Source: Apricaphanius iberus
Lineage: Eukaryota > Chordata > Actinopteri > Cyprinodontiformes > Aphaniidae
DNA length: 64,000 nucleotides
Assembly: GCA_028564705.1 (NCBI GenBank)
Contig: JAPXFQ010001666.1
Coordinates: 682,001 to 746,000 of the forward strand
Direction: 5' to 3'
Position 1 is the first letter of the stretch; the number at the start of each line of letters is the position of its first letter. The notes beneath the pieces were generated by a model, which saw only the letters and a list, made by a program, of their open reading frames with translations, was not told the origin of the DNA and searched no databases. Below are positions 47,823 through 60,360 of this stretch, in pieces. The translations under genes and the position numbers were made by a program.

Positions 47823-48830
47823 TAAAAACACCCCCACAACACGATGCTCCCACCACCATGTTTTACTGTAGGGATTGTATTTGGCAGGTGATGAGCAGTG
47901 TCTTTTTTTCTCCACACATACTTCTTAGAATTTACGTCAAAAAGTTCAATCTTGGTCTCATCTGAGCAGAGAATCTTATTTCTTATAGTCGGTGAGTCCT
48001 TCATGTGTTTTTTGGCAAACTCTGTGATCTTATCTGCTTTCATATTTCTTGCACTGAGGAGAGGCAGGGCACTCTGCCATAAAGCCCTGACTGGTGGAGG
48101 GCTGCAGTGGTAGATAACTTGGTGGGACTTTCTCCCATGTTTCTACTGCATCGCTGGAGCTCAGTCGCAGGGATCTTTGGGTTCTTCTTCACCTTTCTCA
48201 CCAAGGCTCTTCTCCAACAATTTCTCAGTTTGACTGGACGGCCAGGTCTAGGAAGAGTTCTGGTCGTCCTAAGCTTCTGCCATTTTAGGATAATGGAGGC
48301 CACTGTGCTCGTAGGAACCTTGAGTGCTTCTGAAATTATTTTGTAACCTTTGCCAAATCTGTGCCTTGCACCCTATCTGTCTTTGAGCTCCATGTGTAGT
48401 TTCTTCAACCTCATGATTCTCATTTGCTCTGATATGCGCTGTGAGCTGTAAGGTCCTATATAGACAAGTGGGTGCCTTTCCTAATTAAGTCCAGTCAGTT
48501 TATGTAAACACAGCTGGACTCCAGTGAAGGATCCAAACCATCTCAAGGAGGATCAGAAGAAATGGACAGCATGTAAGTTATAAATATAAGTGTCACTGCA
48601 AAAAGTCTGAATACCTATGACCATGTGATATTGCTGTTTTTTCTTTGTTGATACATTTGCTAAAATTTCTACATTTCAGTTTTTTCCATCAAGATGGGGT
48701 GCTGAGTGTAAATTAATGAAAAAATAAAAGGAACTTTTTTTGATTTCAGGAAATGGCTGCTATGAAACAAAGATTGAAAAAAATGTAATTGTTGTGTAAA
48801 AGTACAACATTTATGAATGGTGAAAGTTTT
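47823..48830 (-). pseudogene. Tc1-like transposon, transposase 5' part
   Basis: On the minus strand, pieces of the N-terminal helix-turn-helix region (RPVKLRNCWRRALVRKVKKN) come first. A clean frame follows: [33 protein letters not shown], then [13 protein letters not shown]. The first catalytic Asp lies in SDETK. It stops dead at 47823, where LINE sequence begins. Sequence at 48590-48800 matches Tc1 terminal wording also seen near 53.1 kb. The C-terminal DDE part was not found to the left of the LINE, so it is deleted. Confidence 0.78.
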
Positions 48831-49089
48831 CTGCATTTTGTAAGTTAATGATATTGTTCTTTTTTTCTCATGAATAAACAGTTTTTTAGACTGAATGACC
48901 TCAATGAAAAACGACTAATTTCAGGGTAGTTTTACACCATATTTTCATGACCGGTGCTAGTCTAAAAACATTACAGTGAATGTTGTTACCTGTCCAGCAG
49001 AAAGCATATGACCTAATTAACACTTGGACTAGGTCACTTTTAAAGGTTGGTTCTGTTTTGTTTTTAACTATTCAGAACTGGTCTTGATT

Positions 49090-49760
49090 TTCTCTGTCAA
49101 GATTGTTCTTTAGGTATTGACTTTCATCAATAAAGAAAACTTTCCATATCTGGAAACAGCCCAGAATATAAAACTACCACCACCTTGTTTGAATGTTGCA
49201 AGCTGTTACTTTTACATCACATTAAACAGGATACACATTTTAAAGAAACACATAAAAAATCCACTTTAGTCTTCTCAATCCTTAAAATTATTTTCCCTAA
49301 AGTTTCTTAGATCACCAAGGAGTGAGACGGACCTTTGTGCTCTTTTTTGGCAGCAGTGATTCTTGCTATGGAGCTCTCTCATGGATACAGTTTCTGACCA
49401 GTTTCTCTTACTTGAACACCAACCTTAACTGAGTGAAATGAGATCTGTAGTGTTTCGATGTTGTTCTGGCTGGTATTGTGACTGTCTGGATGAATCGATG
49501 CGCTCATACAGTTAGTTTGGTAGGCCGATCACTCCTATGAAAGCTCACCACTGTGTTTTATCTATTGTTGATAATGGCTCACGCTGTGCGTTCCTGGAGT
49601 CCCAAAGCTGTAGAAATGGATTTTTAACACAGATCAGCTTAATAGACCTCAGTGGCTTTGCTCTTTGTTGTCCTTCGATGAAATGTCGGTTTTTAGGTTT
49701 ATTCGTCTGCTTCATGTTGTCGGGCAGGTTCCATTAAATATATTTCTTGATTGTACATAT
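49090..49760 (-). pseudogene. Second Tc1/mariner-like relic
   Basis: On the minus strand a GGGSFIF-like phrase near 49190 corresponds to the GGGS(I/V)xxWG motif. Upstream, at 49300-49700, the wording resembles the N-terminal DNA-binding region of fish Tc1 transposases. It is full of stops and carries an insertion-like AT patch. Confidence 0.5.
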
Positions 49761-50044
49761 CAGGGAGTAATCAGACTCAGGTCTGGAAAAGATAACTGAA
49801 ACAACAAAAATGTGTTGATTTCTGAAAACAAAACACAGAAGAAATCAGTGTCAACAGAAATAAATGACACACTTTTTAAAAAATTTCATTTTGCAGACAT
49901 TTGAAAAAGTACTTGGTTCTCAATGGTCAAAAACCAAATTTAGCAGCAACACCAATTAGTACCCATTTTTGTGTCTGGCTTTATCAGTCTATTATAGATT
50001 ATTTTAATAACCAACATTGAACTAAACTTTAGTTTTTTAAGGAT

Positions 50045-50480
50045 GCATTCTGTTTTGTCCGCTTCAATCGAACTCCAGTCCATTATCCCCAAAAGTCTGG
50101 TTCATATGGTAAAGTGTGAAATTGCAATTGAACCTTTGATGTGCACCAAAAAAACAAACTCTGGTCCACCTAAAATGCAAGTGGAAGTTAATTCTGGTGC
50201 AGTTGATCAAATATCTGAGTGCCAAGCAGGTCGAGGGACGCTCCAAACGCAGGAAGCAGACTATAGTGCACAGCATTCTGACAACCACAAAACAACAACA
50301 CTGCATAATTCTCTGATGCCATCTTTGTTTAGATTTTATGAAACAGGAAATATCCCTGTGTTGAGTGCTGCTTGGTGTAACGCCACCACTGGCGAGGAAG
50401 TAAATATCTTGCTCAAAAAGTTTGGTTTGTTTGTTTGACAAAGTGTAGTGTGAAAGCAAACTGCACCAGCTAAATAAAAA
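50045..50480. repeat. Unclassified DNA-element-like repeat, copy 1
   Basis: gtccgcttcaatcgaact and aaaagtctggttcat at the left occur in inverted form at 52911-52972. The 131-codon frames on both strands here come from the repeat and show no protein motif. Confidence 0.5.
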
Positions 50481-52765
50481 AACAATGTTTCAGTTTTGAT
50501 CCCAAATTGAATCAGATATATTTTCCTAATATGGTCTTCAACTTTTAACATAACTAAACCACAAAGAGTGCCAGAAATTTACGAGTTTTGTTTGGAAGAA
50601 CTGCATAAGCCAAACTTTGGGTCAGTTAGTTAGGAAGTCTGTATTCCAGACAGAAACAATCTAATAAAACACACATTTATAAAGATCTACACTTGGATGT
50701 CAATCATTTATAAAGTAAATTTGATTAGCATCAACTGGGTGGTAATATACAGGTGAAGTCTTATGGAAGTAGCAAGGATGTACTTAGTTTTTCTTTCCAC
50801 AATATATTTGTCTAAATGACAAGAGCATATTTTCCTACTCTGCAGCTCTGTAATCCTGTGGTTCTTTTTGTAGCCACATATCTACATTAATTTTTTTAAA
50901 CACATATAATTCTGGTGATGTTACGTATTTCTTCACCAGCTCATGGTTATGTAGACAAGTGAGGGAAGATAAGCCTGTTAGTTCAGGAACAGTGTCTTCC
51001 GTGGGAGAGAATAACTCCCTTTGGTGTGGGTTTCGGGCTTTGTAACTGAGCCGACCTTTTACATGAACAAAATGTTGCATAACACACTTGAGGGAAAAAC
51101 CCAAAAGGATGCGATGACCTCTTTATATCACCAATATATATTTTTTTTCCTTTTCCGACAGAGGGAACAAAGAGAAACAACAACTGACTTTGTGACCTTA
51201 GTTGGGATAGAGTTGCTTTTAACCAGAATTCCTATCTTTGAAAACTTTGTTACATACAGTATACTGTATAGGTTCGCCCAGAACTATTCATACCCCTAAA
51301 AGTTTTTTTTCAGTCAACTAACAAGCTTGCGTCTGACTGAAAATGAGATAGGTATCTCCCTAAAGATAAGACAATGAACGAGGGGAAAAAAAGAAACAAG
51401 GAAGGAAAAAATTAGCAACTCAACAATATTTTTTTCAAACCGATACGACATGATACTCGGATCTGAATACTTGACGGTGCCGAGTACCAATGTCGATACT
51501 TCTACCACACAAAAAATGCAATGAGTTGGCAGACGGGTATTATTTTCTACTCTGATTGCTGAAAAAAAATTATGGTGAATTAGATCAAAAATAAAATATT
51601 AATGAAAATGACCCCAAAACAAAAATTTTAAGTAAATAAATAAATATTTTCTGTGAAATTATTGCAGAGTTTCCAAATTTTATGTATACGCTCTTTGTGT
51701 TCAGCTTGTGCAATGTAAACAAACTGAGACACTTTATATGAGGCGTCATATGCAGAGTAATGGCACATACAACTTCATAGCACTGATGCCCTGGGGCATA
51801 TTGCACTAAACCAAGATAAGTGATTAAACAGGGATATCTTGGTTATCCTGGCTTAATTTAGTCGTGATCTGCTTTCACAAAAAGCTTAGCAGTCATCACA
51901 AACTGAAAGCAATAATTATTCCACTTCCTCCTACAAATTGTCATCACATTATTTAAACGCTTGTGATAATTTATTTATGTCATTTTGGATAAATTATTAT
52001 TTTAGATTATATTGTTTTCCAAATGCTATACATAAAATTATGGAATGTTAGGGCCACAGAGAAAAAAAAAATCCCTCAGACTTCGAGAATAAAGTAATAA
52101 ATGTATGAGGATTACATCATAATATTTGAATCCATGGGCTGTTTTTCGTACATATATGGTCGTACATTAGGAGCATGTGACACGGCATGGAACAGAAATG
52201 CGAATCACAATTATTTTCAAAAGAAAAGTTCTATGATGGCTGAAATCGCACATTTTGATCCAAGCTTTATGATGATGGGGAGAAGAGTTGTTGAAATCTG
52301 GTCTGTGGAGCATTTCTTAGAATTGTATTTCAGTATGCCTATAGGTTTCACAAACAAGGCAGTGTTTAATCTTTTGGTAAGTCAGCATCTCACACTGTTA
52401 TAAGTATCAAGACTTGAAAAAGAATATGCAAGAAAAGGCATATTTTCTCATAAAATTAGTACTTTTTATTTCTTCCTCAGTGTGGCCCTAATACTCTGTC
52501 ATGTAAAATACACATCAAATATAAATATACATTATGTTACTTTACTGAATAAACTAAACTGGTAAAACATCAGCTCCTTTCAAAATTTAAGTCAGACACC
52601 GTTTCTTCAGGATAGAAATTACAGAATCAAAGCTTATTATGCAACACAAGAATAAATACACATTCAAATGGCTGAATATAATACACCCTATGCAATAAGC
52701 CCCTGCCTATACAGTCATCAAGCAATGTTGTTTTAGTTGTATTTACCCAGAATGCCAAGTGCTTT
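50481..52765. other. No gene recognised; small transposon-end patches
   Basis: agaactattcatacccctaa near 51279-51298 resembles a Tc1 terminal sequence. Around 51438-51505 the atacgacatgatactcgg and gtaccaatgtcgatac wording resembles a fish MITE. Neither has a partner end. A 100-codon frame at 52.1-52.4 kb shows no motif. Confidence 0.35.
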
Positions 52766-52769
52766 AGTC

Positions 52770-52985
52770 CGCTTCCTGCTTCTGGAGCATCCCTTGGCCC
52801 AGTTGGCATTCACATAATTGAATCGCACCAGGGTTCACTACAACCGAGCCGATGTATGTTTTTATGCTGTTCATAGTTCACTTGTTTGGTCAGCATCAAA
52901 GTTCACAGTTCCCCATACAAACCAGACTTTCTGGGAAAGCAAATTAAAGTTTGATTAAAGCGGACTAAGAAAGGTAAGTGTTAAT
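52770..52985. repeat. Unclassified repeat, copy 2, opposite orientation
   Basis: catacaaaccagactttc and gattaaagcggactaa are the inverse of phrases at 50053-50112, so this is a second, inverted copy of that family. Confidence 0.5.
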
Positions 52986-53029
52986 CCAACCTTAAAGTTC
53001 TCCAACCTTTCCCAATTTCAGACAATAGA

Positions 53030-53210
53030 CTAATAAAGTCAGACAAAAAATGACTACTAATAACTGTTTCTGGGGTTTTTCTGTCAAGATGGAGTTCAGA
53101 ATGTACATTAATCAGAAAAAAAATAAAAAAAATTGATTTGAGCAAATGGCTGCAATGAAACAAAGAGTGAAAATTTTAAAGGGGTCTGAATACTTTCCGT
53201 ACCCATTCTA
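53030..53210. repeat. Solitary Tc1-like terminal region
   Basis: ctgtcaagatggagttcag, atggctgcaatgaaacaaag and ggggtctgaatactttccg match the terminal region also seen at 48.6-48.8 kb. No transposase lies next to it. Confidence 0.6.
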
Positions 53211-54990
53211 TATTAATCATATGTTCTCAGTGGAGAAGATTCCCTTGATTTCTCAGTATAATCAGCTGTTACATATAAATATCTAAAGAGCTCATATTAA
53301 TCTGAGCGAAATTTATCTCTAATTGCATGGACTTTTTTGGGGTAAACGTACTATGCTCACTAAATAAATGGAGAACAACCATTTAAAACCATCAAAGATT
53401 CCAGTTAGTTTTAAAGTTGACTATTTTCAGGAATAGATTGCATTGAGTCAATGACTTGAGGTCATCCTGCCTCATTAAACCATTCTGTTCCTACCTTCTA
53501 CTGTTATGCCCAGGTAGAGAGTCCTGCAGGTTTAGACAGTGAGTAAGCAGCGGCAGCGTCTCCAGACTAACCTGATTAAAGGTCTTGCCTTCCTAGAATT
53601 GGGACAGAAAATATTTCAAGCCCTCCAAATGGGCTGCTACCTCTGCTTGTTAAATTTCCCTTCTTCTTTTTTTTGTGGCTTATTCTCTTCATGTTTCCTC
53701 CTGAGTGACCGACAAAGAAACATCTTTGTAGAAGTTCTTGCTATGTCATAAAAAGAAGGGGAAAAAAAGAACATTCTTTGTAAACCTAAAATATCCTTGT
53801 CGTACTTAAAATATAAAAACTTTATGGCAAATTAGCAGCTCTTTCAGACCTTGACAAACTTGAACCTTCAGATGAGATGTGAACCATAAAAAAATAGTGC
53901 TGTCAGTTTAATCAGATACAGTGTTCCCAACAGCAGTAAAATGGCTTGTACAGTTCAGAAAAAATGCTTTGCATTGCTTAAACAACCATTATGGGATTTA
54001 AAATCTGTCATTCCAATAAAAGGTGCATCGGGTTGTTCAGCTGGTTTCTCTTTTTAATTTAGGACCCAGAATGCAGCAGACTTAGGTGTGAAGATTTAAT
54101 AAACAGGATTATCAAACCTACAAAATAAACAGGATTTCAGGATTTGATTTTTTATTGTCTTCTGGGCAGATTTGGGGGCTTAACAATATAACAATAATAA
54201 AAAGCTAACAGATCTGTTTCAGCAGCATCCATGCCTGCCGAATCTGCCGCATTTAAACACAGACGGGCAATCCTGCTGCAGCGTAATTATGTGTTACGTG
54301 CAAATCGTCCAAGAAGAAAATACAGAAGCACTTCTGAGGCATTTGTAAATCCAAGGAGAATATAAACATGGTAAAATTAAGGTGTTTGGGGCATATTAAC
54401 CATTATTACAAGCGGCATTTGGACTGCCCCGAGCACTCCTGTTCTAATGATACAGCTGATGAAGACTGGATGTATAAATACTGCTGAACGGCTCAAACTG
54501 GCTCCAAACTTCACAGGGTGAGTGAAAACACATACAATTTGCTAAAAATAAGGTCCAGATTGAAAAAAAAACGGAATTCCCCTTTAATGAATAAAAGGGA
54601 TTTATTTCACACTTGGTAGAGAAAGATCCCCAGACTTGGAGCAGTAACTGCAGGTCAAGTTGATTCTCAGGGCTGAGTAGAAATGCACGCGACACATTTC
54701 AGATTATGCAAAACCTTTTACCTTCGAATTCACATATGCACTTCGATGTGTAGTCATTCACATAGAATCACAATAAAATTGAAGTGTGTAAATCTGAAAA
54801 AGCTGCAAGTTGAAATCTTTCCCATAAAGCAGCTCAGCTCTTTCATGCACGCTTGAACTGAACCTTCCCATCTGCAATAATTATGCAACACGAGGTGGGA
54901 TCAGGCAGGCTACCCACTCACGATGTAATGATGATGACCACATATAGCCCGTCGTTTATCCTCCACAACACCTGCAGCACAGATCAACAC
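53211..54990. other. No gene recognised
   Basis: AT-rich sequence upstream of the CpG-dense block. I see no supported exon or bounded repeat. Distal control elements could lie here but cannot be read from sequence alone. Confidence 0.4.
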
Positions 54991-55009
54991 TGAACGACAG
55001 GAGTGACAG

Positions 55010-55670
55010 ACGGCTGCCGATCCTGCGCCACTCACTTTCTCTATGCGCTGATCAGATGAAATTAAACTCTCGGGGGAATCGAGTCAATCGTTTGGCGTCT
55101 TCTGCGTGTTAGTTGAACCCACACACGTGCGCGCGTGCCTGCCTGCCCGCACACGCGAGCGCACGTTCCGCCGGTGGAGCGCACTCAGGCGCGCACACAT
55201 CGCCAATCAACCTGCGCTGCTGCACCGGAGCATCCTAACCGGGGCTACCGAGCGAGTGTCTGCTGGCGATCCCTGTCTGTCCCTTGCCGCTCCGCTGGAT
55301 GTTTGCGCACAGGGTGACAGCCTCCGTTCGCAGCTCTCTCCGGGCTTTCCATCACCTCTGAACTTACAGTGCTGGCTTGGAGCAGCTCCTTGCCCGACAC
55401 CATGGCTCTTTCTGGGTGACGGATCCTTTCGGGTTTATTTGCGCCAGCTTTGGAAAGTTGCACTGTGTCATGGACCAACAGCGCAAACTTTAAGATATTT
55501 TTTTTATTTATTTCTCCTTCTACGTCTGATGAGAGAGTTATTTCAGAATGAAGGCAGGTGAATCACCCGCTGCGTGAAGCGCGCTCCTCAGGTAGACTGG
55601 GCTGTGCAAGGCGACACGGAGGGAGTCGTGCTGCGGAGGACTTGGGGACTGGACCGATGAGCCAACATGG
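55010..55670 (+). promoter_or_regulatory. CpG-dense promoter block with probable first exon of a host gene
   Basis: CpG density rises sharply at about 55120-55350 and again at 55560-55650, against CpG-poor flanks. The block ends with an ATG in good context (GCCAACATGG, ATG at 55667-55669) followed at 55671 by GTAAGT, a consensus donor, so exon 1 probably ends at 55670. A second ATG at 55657 is in another frame. Short upstream frames include ATG 55402-TGA 55419 (five codons, strong CACCATGG context) and one starting near 55470. No TATA box is evident. The gene is plus-strand; its other exons were not recognised, so it cannot be named. Confidence 0.6.
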
Positions 55671-58305
55671 GTAAGTGTGAGAGAAAAAAGGGGTTGAATC
55701 ATTTTTGAAAATATTCCTCCTTGATGCTCTGAAGAAACCCACAAATTTAGCTGCGGTTTATCCATGTGCAGCCAGAACAGCAGTGCTGTCTGGGTGTCAT
55801 ATATGCAGCGTGTTTCCTACTTAATGTTTGGGGGGGACAGATTTGGAGAAATAAATCTAGAACCAGTGGTTGTGGTTGTGCGCAGTGAGCCAAAGTGTTC
55901 TTACCCACCCTTGCTTCTGTCCTTGGTAATAAAGCTGCTGTGACAAGTTTATTAACACTATTTGAACCTGACGGTCAACATTTTGAGATGTGACTGCTTA
56001 ATCCCCCCTCTCTCTGCTTAATTCCCCCCGTCCTTCTAATATCCCTCCCGTTCTTATCCCTTCAGAGCCCTGGCATGTTTTCACTCAACCCCATAACCCC
56101 CCTTCTCCCTCTTCCTCCTGACAGCTCAGGGCACCTACAATCTCATCCCACACTGCCTATCACCTCCTCCATTTTACTGACTGGCTGCTCCACAGCTAAA
56201 TTCCCCACTCAGCCTTGCAAACCCACACGCATCGCTCTTTTGCGTCAATGTGTTTTTTGGGACTCAGCTGCTCCAATTTTTCTTTCGTTCCGTATACATG
56301 TTTTAAGATGAGCTGCTTGGGAAATGATGAAACGATGCTGAGCATCTTCAGAAGCACAAGATTCCGTCTTTTAAATCTATTTTTTCTACATAAAACGAAG
56401 TTAGACCCATCCCCCAAGTTTAACAACTGCAATAAATATCATTTGGATGGGGTTTAGTTATTGTTAGTTTAAGAACTGAATTGCAACCGTAATGACATAG
56501 TGAAAAAAAAATGTCCAGCCTTGTATTTCCTTGTGCATAAGAATAATAGAAAACGAACAAACAAAAAAAGTCACAATAAGGGAGAGAAAACGGAAAAAAA
56601 GTTGCCAAAGAGCAATTCTGGAAAGCCAAATAACAATAACCATACAAGACAAAAAACTGAGCTAAAAATTATGATTCATACAGCAATTAATTTCTACTGG
56701 AGGATGATGTCTGAAAACAGTATGGATGCTTACCTAGAAGTAGTCTGTGGTGAACCCTGTCTATGCGCGGTTCCCCATAGTAGTAAATTACCACAAATGA
56801 CAAAGACTTTTATTCTAAACACATAAATTCTGAAATCATTCAAATAATTTCTGCTCCAGTTCTGACCAGCATTGATACTTTTATTTACTCAGGGATCAGT
56901 ATTCCCTTTTCTACCACTATTTGCCATGCAAGGATTTTGGATGTCATTATTTTTTCCCCACGTAATCAGTTTGATGTAGTCAGACTGATGTCAAATACTC
57001 AATCCTTTATTTGTTTTATACACGGAGAACAAGCAAGTCCCAGCTGAAGATAATTGTCGTGGGAAAACATACTGGAGAGCTGCTTGGATAGAGCTTGAGC
57101 TGCAATCAGATGATGTTTGGAACCAAAAGAGGATAAATACAAAATAAAAGCCACTTTAGTCTGGCTGCTAGCTCTCTGCTCAACATATCTGTCCTAGATG
57201 TTCTATAATCTTTGATCTGTCCTATTGTCTTAGCTTTGGGTTTGTTGCTTCCGGTAAATATAACATTCCACTTGTAATTAATTATGAAGCCAAAAATGTT
57301 TCATACATACAAGCCGGACCTCCTTTCTTGCATTTACTTTAACATATTAGCTTTTATTATACCCGTGTTACCAATAAGTTGCTAGATACCAACACATCAT
57401 ATTTCTATCATCTAGATCTGTTTTGCTTAGAAAAAAATGTTGTCTCTGTTTACAGCCGTATAAAGAGACAGGGCTTCAAGACGGCGTAGTAGTTTATTCT
57501 ATATAATAATGTTTATGGTAATGCATGTTGGATTTGCCATGACTCAGAATGCAGTTTTTATGTCAGTAAGCTGTATTGTGATATAATTTTTTATTTTTAG
57601 AAAAACAATGGATGACTGGTCTGGAACTAATTTGTTTTACACTTTGAAGATTTTTAAGTTTTTTCTGCTTCTAAAATATAGTGATATTTGATTGTTTGAA
57701 ATGGGTAACTTCCAAATGCATTTTAAGATGTACTTGTTTGCTTTAAGATAATTTTACTCACATTCATTTCAATTAGTTAGACATAAATTGGCATTTTGTC
57801 AATTTATATTTCATAAACCAATGGATGTACAAAACATGTACGCAGTTTGCAATACTACTTCTTAACTGTGGTGTACAGTATCTACTTTTTGTTTTAAATA
57901 GAATGATGTGCTGTTTTAAGTAAATAGCAGTTGATCATTTCTCTCCTACACATTTCACGCCATAGCATAGTTATTTTTATCACATGCAAAGACAGGGTGT
58001 AACATACTTTCTTGGGCATTTTTGGAAAGTTTTTTTAGTATGACCCTGCAACTCTTGATTTCCATATACATACTATTTCACATATTCAGCACTTTTATGA
58101 ACTGTATATCAGCAATATGTCAAATTTGGCAGGATTTAGTTTACCTAAACTCCGGAACTCTTGAAAGACAGCAGGCCAAGCTACACTCCTACTAAATTAA
58201 GCTAATAATGATTTGAACCACTAGGGGCACTGTTTGACAATTAAACTTTAATCTGTAGATGGTCAGTTGATTACTAAACATAAATAATAAGATGAGACAC
58301 TAAAG
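55671..58305 (+). other. Probable first intron, no exon recognised
   Basis: If the donor at 55671 is real, this is intron sequence. Pyrimidine-rich stretches at 55990-56120 follow soon after the donor. Frames at 56.0-56.8 kb show no protein motif. Confidence 0.4.
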
Positions 58306-58310
58306 GCAAG

Positions 58311-58790
58311 GCAGGTTTATTTGTATAGCACATTTTCAACACAAGACAATTCAAGGTGCTTTACATGATTTGAGACAAAGAAACAGCAATCCAACATTTA
58401 AAAGCATGATAGAAAAGAATAAAAAGCTGCAACAGTATTTGGAAAATATAATTTAAAAGCATGGAGTACAAACATGAAGAAAATAATAAAAAGAGATAAA
58501 TACATGGATGAGTTTTGCTAGGTCTCCTTGCGTCATCAGTCCTTTAATCCTAGAAATGTTCCTCAGGTGATGGAAAGCTGACCTTATTATTGCCTTTATG
58601 TGACCACAGAGGTTAAGGTCTGAGTGCATTATTACACCTAGATTTCTGGCCTGGTCGATAGTTTCTAGTTGGAGCAACTGAAGCTGTCTACCGATATTTA
58701 ATGGATCTTTTTTGGGTCCAAAGATAAGTATTTTTTTTTTCAGTTGAAGCAAATTATGGGACATCCAGCTGTTAATTTGCTCAATGCATT
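58311..58790 (-). pseudogene. L2-type LINE 3' end (5'-truncated relic)
   Basis: On the minus strand a frame (58764-58453) reads LLQLKKKILIFGPKKD, then LETIDQARNLGVIMHSDLN and FHHLRNISRIKGLM. This is the reverse transcriptase region after the YxDD motif and parallels [19 protein letters not shown] and [11 protein letters not shown] in the left-edge LINE. The tail near 58311-58360 (aaagcaccttgaattgtc then tgctatacaaataaa) is a typical fish L2-like 3' end. It is a different subfamily from the left-edge copy and is 5'-truncated. Confidence 0.75.
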
Positions 58791-58823
58791 TATTAAGGAT
58801 TTGGAAGGGTTTAATATCAGTTA

Positions 58824-58887
58824 TATACTATACTGTACTGTACTATACTATACTATACTATACTATACTATACTATACTATACTATA
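58824..58887. repeat. (TATAC)n pentanucleotide microsatellite
   Basis: About a dozen units of TATAC, with two TGTAC variants near the left end. It is likely to vary in length between individuals. Confidence 0.9.
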
Positions 58888-58986
58888 GGGGGTGCCTAGA
58901 CTCTGGGGCCTCTGGGTGTATGTGTCCCCATCCTCCTTCATGTCTGCATTGATTCTTATGCCGTCTACATAAAACAAAGAAAACAT

Positions 58987-59106
58987 CCATCCATTTTCTG
59001 AATCGCTTAGTCCTCCAAGGGTCACGGGGGGGATGGTGCCTATCTCCTGCTGTCAATGGGCAAGAGGCGGGGTACACCCTGGACAGGTCGCCAGTCCATC
59101 GCAGAT
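58987..59106 (-). mobile_element. 5'-truncated (ATGG)n-tailed SINE with 11-bp target duplication
   Basis: The tail and 3' body match the SINEs at 12.3 and 35.4 kb, with the phrase ggcgaggggcggggtac replaced by close variants. AAAGAAAACAT flanks both sides (58976-58986 and 59107-59117). The tRNA head is missing, as expected from incomplete reverse transcription. Confidence 0.82.
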
Positions 59107-59814
59107 AAAGAAAACATGAAACAGTTTATTCTCTACCAATCCAATCTTAGGGAAATGTGTACAATGCTCTGTTTGATCTTTAAGGCTTATTGTGTTAATA
59201 TAATTTCATTACTATGAATTTAGATGACAAAATGATTTTATAAATGTTGTTGACAGTTTATAAAATACCAATATTAACAAAATAAGTATCACAAATTACA
59301 GAGAAAAATATATTTTCTTTCCGGATACCTGCAGTTATTTGCCACATATACTAAATCCTATATATCTCACTTTTAGCCGCACAACAGATAAAACGTAGTG
59401 GGATCAGGCTGCAGAAAGCGCTAAAACACACTGCGCCCCCCCTGCAGCTACTGCAGCTTATCTGCGGTGCTGAGCTGCTCCAAAAACACTGGAGAATATA
59501 AAATAGAAAGATTCTTAATGAACTGACCTTATAGATGGAAGTTTAAAAGTATACTTTCCACACCTAAAAACATCCACCCTAGGCCTATTTTTGAGCATGT
59601 TTCTCAAAAAATGCTTACCCATCAATAAAAAAGGATTTTTCAGCAACCAAAAGGGGTATTTGAATCATTTTGGTGTCGTTTTAAAGTTAACATTCAGTAG
59701 AATTGATAGATGTGTCATTATGCATGTTATCTGTAAATAATATTACTATTACTATTACTACTCATTTCTGTGTCCCCCAATTGGGGGACCGGTAGGGTCT
59801 AAACTGCTTTTTCC
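59107..59814. other. No gene recognised
   Basis: AT-rich sequence with a short (ATT ACT)n run at about 59741-59762 just before the RTE LINE tail. Confidence 0.4.
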
Positions 59815-59815
59815 A

Positions 59816-60360
59816 TCCATCCATCCATCCATCTTCTTCCGCTTGTCCGGGATCGGGTTACTGGGGCAGTAGCTTAAGCAGGGAGACCCAGACTTCCCTC
59901 TCCTGGGTCTTCCTCTGGGCCTCCTCCTGGTGGGACGTGTCCGGAACACCTCGCCAGGGAGGCGTCCAGGAGGCATCCTGACCAGATGCCCGACCTACCT
60001 CAACTGGCTCCTCTCGATGTGGAGGAGCAGCGGCTCTACTCTGAGCCCCCTCCGGATGACCAGCCACCCTTCGAATGAAACTCATTTCAGCAGCCTGTAT
60101 CCGTGATCTCATTCTTTCGGTCACTACCCAAAGTTCGTGACAATAGATGAGAGTAGGAATGTAGACCGACCGGTAAATCGAGAGCTTTGCCTCTCTCTTC
60201 ACCACGACAGGCCGGTACAGCGCCTGCATAACTGCAGACACCTTACCAGTCCGTCTATCAATCTCCCGCTAAATTTATCCCTTATATGTGAACAAGACCC
60301 CCAGGTACGTAAACTCCTCCACTTGAGAAAGGACTCCATCCCCAACGCGAAGAAGGCACC
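59816..60360 (-). pseudogene. RTE-type LINE 3' end with (GGAT)n tail
   Basis: On the minus strand the C-terminal ORF2 region reads REAKLSIYRSVYIPTLIYC, then HELWVVTERMRSRIQAAEM and FIRRVAGHPEGA. It is frame-broken at the region for PPGRLPGEVFRTRPTRRRP and ends in CATCC repeats at 59816-59834. This is the RTE clade (Rex3-like) of fish. The short repeat tail is the same type as that of the SINEs nearby. The copy is 5'-truncated and damaged. Confidence 0.78.

Noticed and set aside
50043..50459. Two 131-codon frames on opposite strands
   Set aside because: Both come from the same interspersed repeat; neither has a protein motif.
55106..55561. 151-codon plus-strand frame in the CpG-dense block
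   Set aside because: It lies in the presumed 5' leader, shows no domain, is rich in residues expected from GC-rich sequence, and overlaps other frames on both strands.
58824..58887. CRISPR-like or satellite array
   Set aside because: Simple 5-base microsatellite without spacers.
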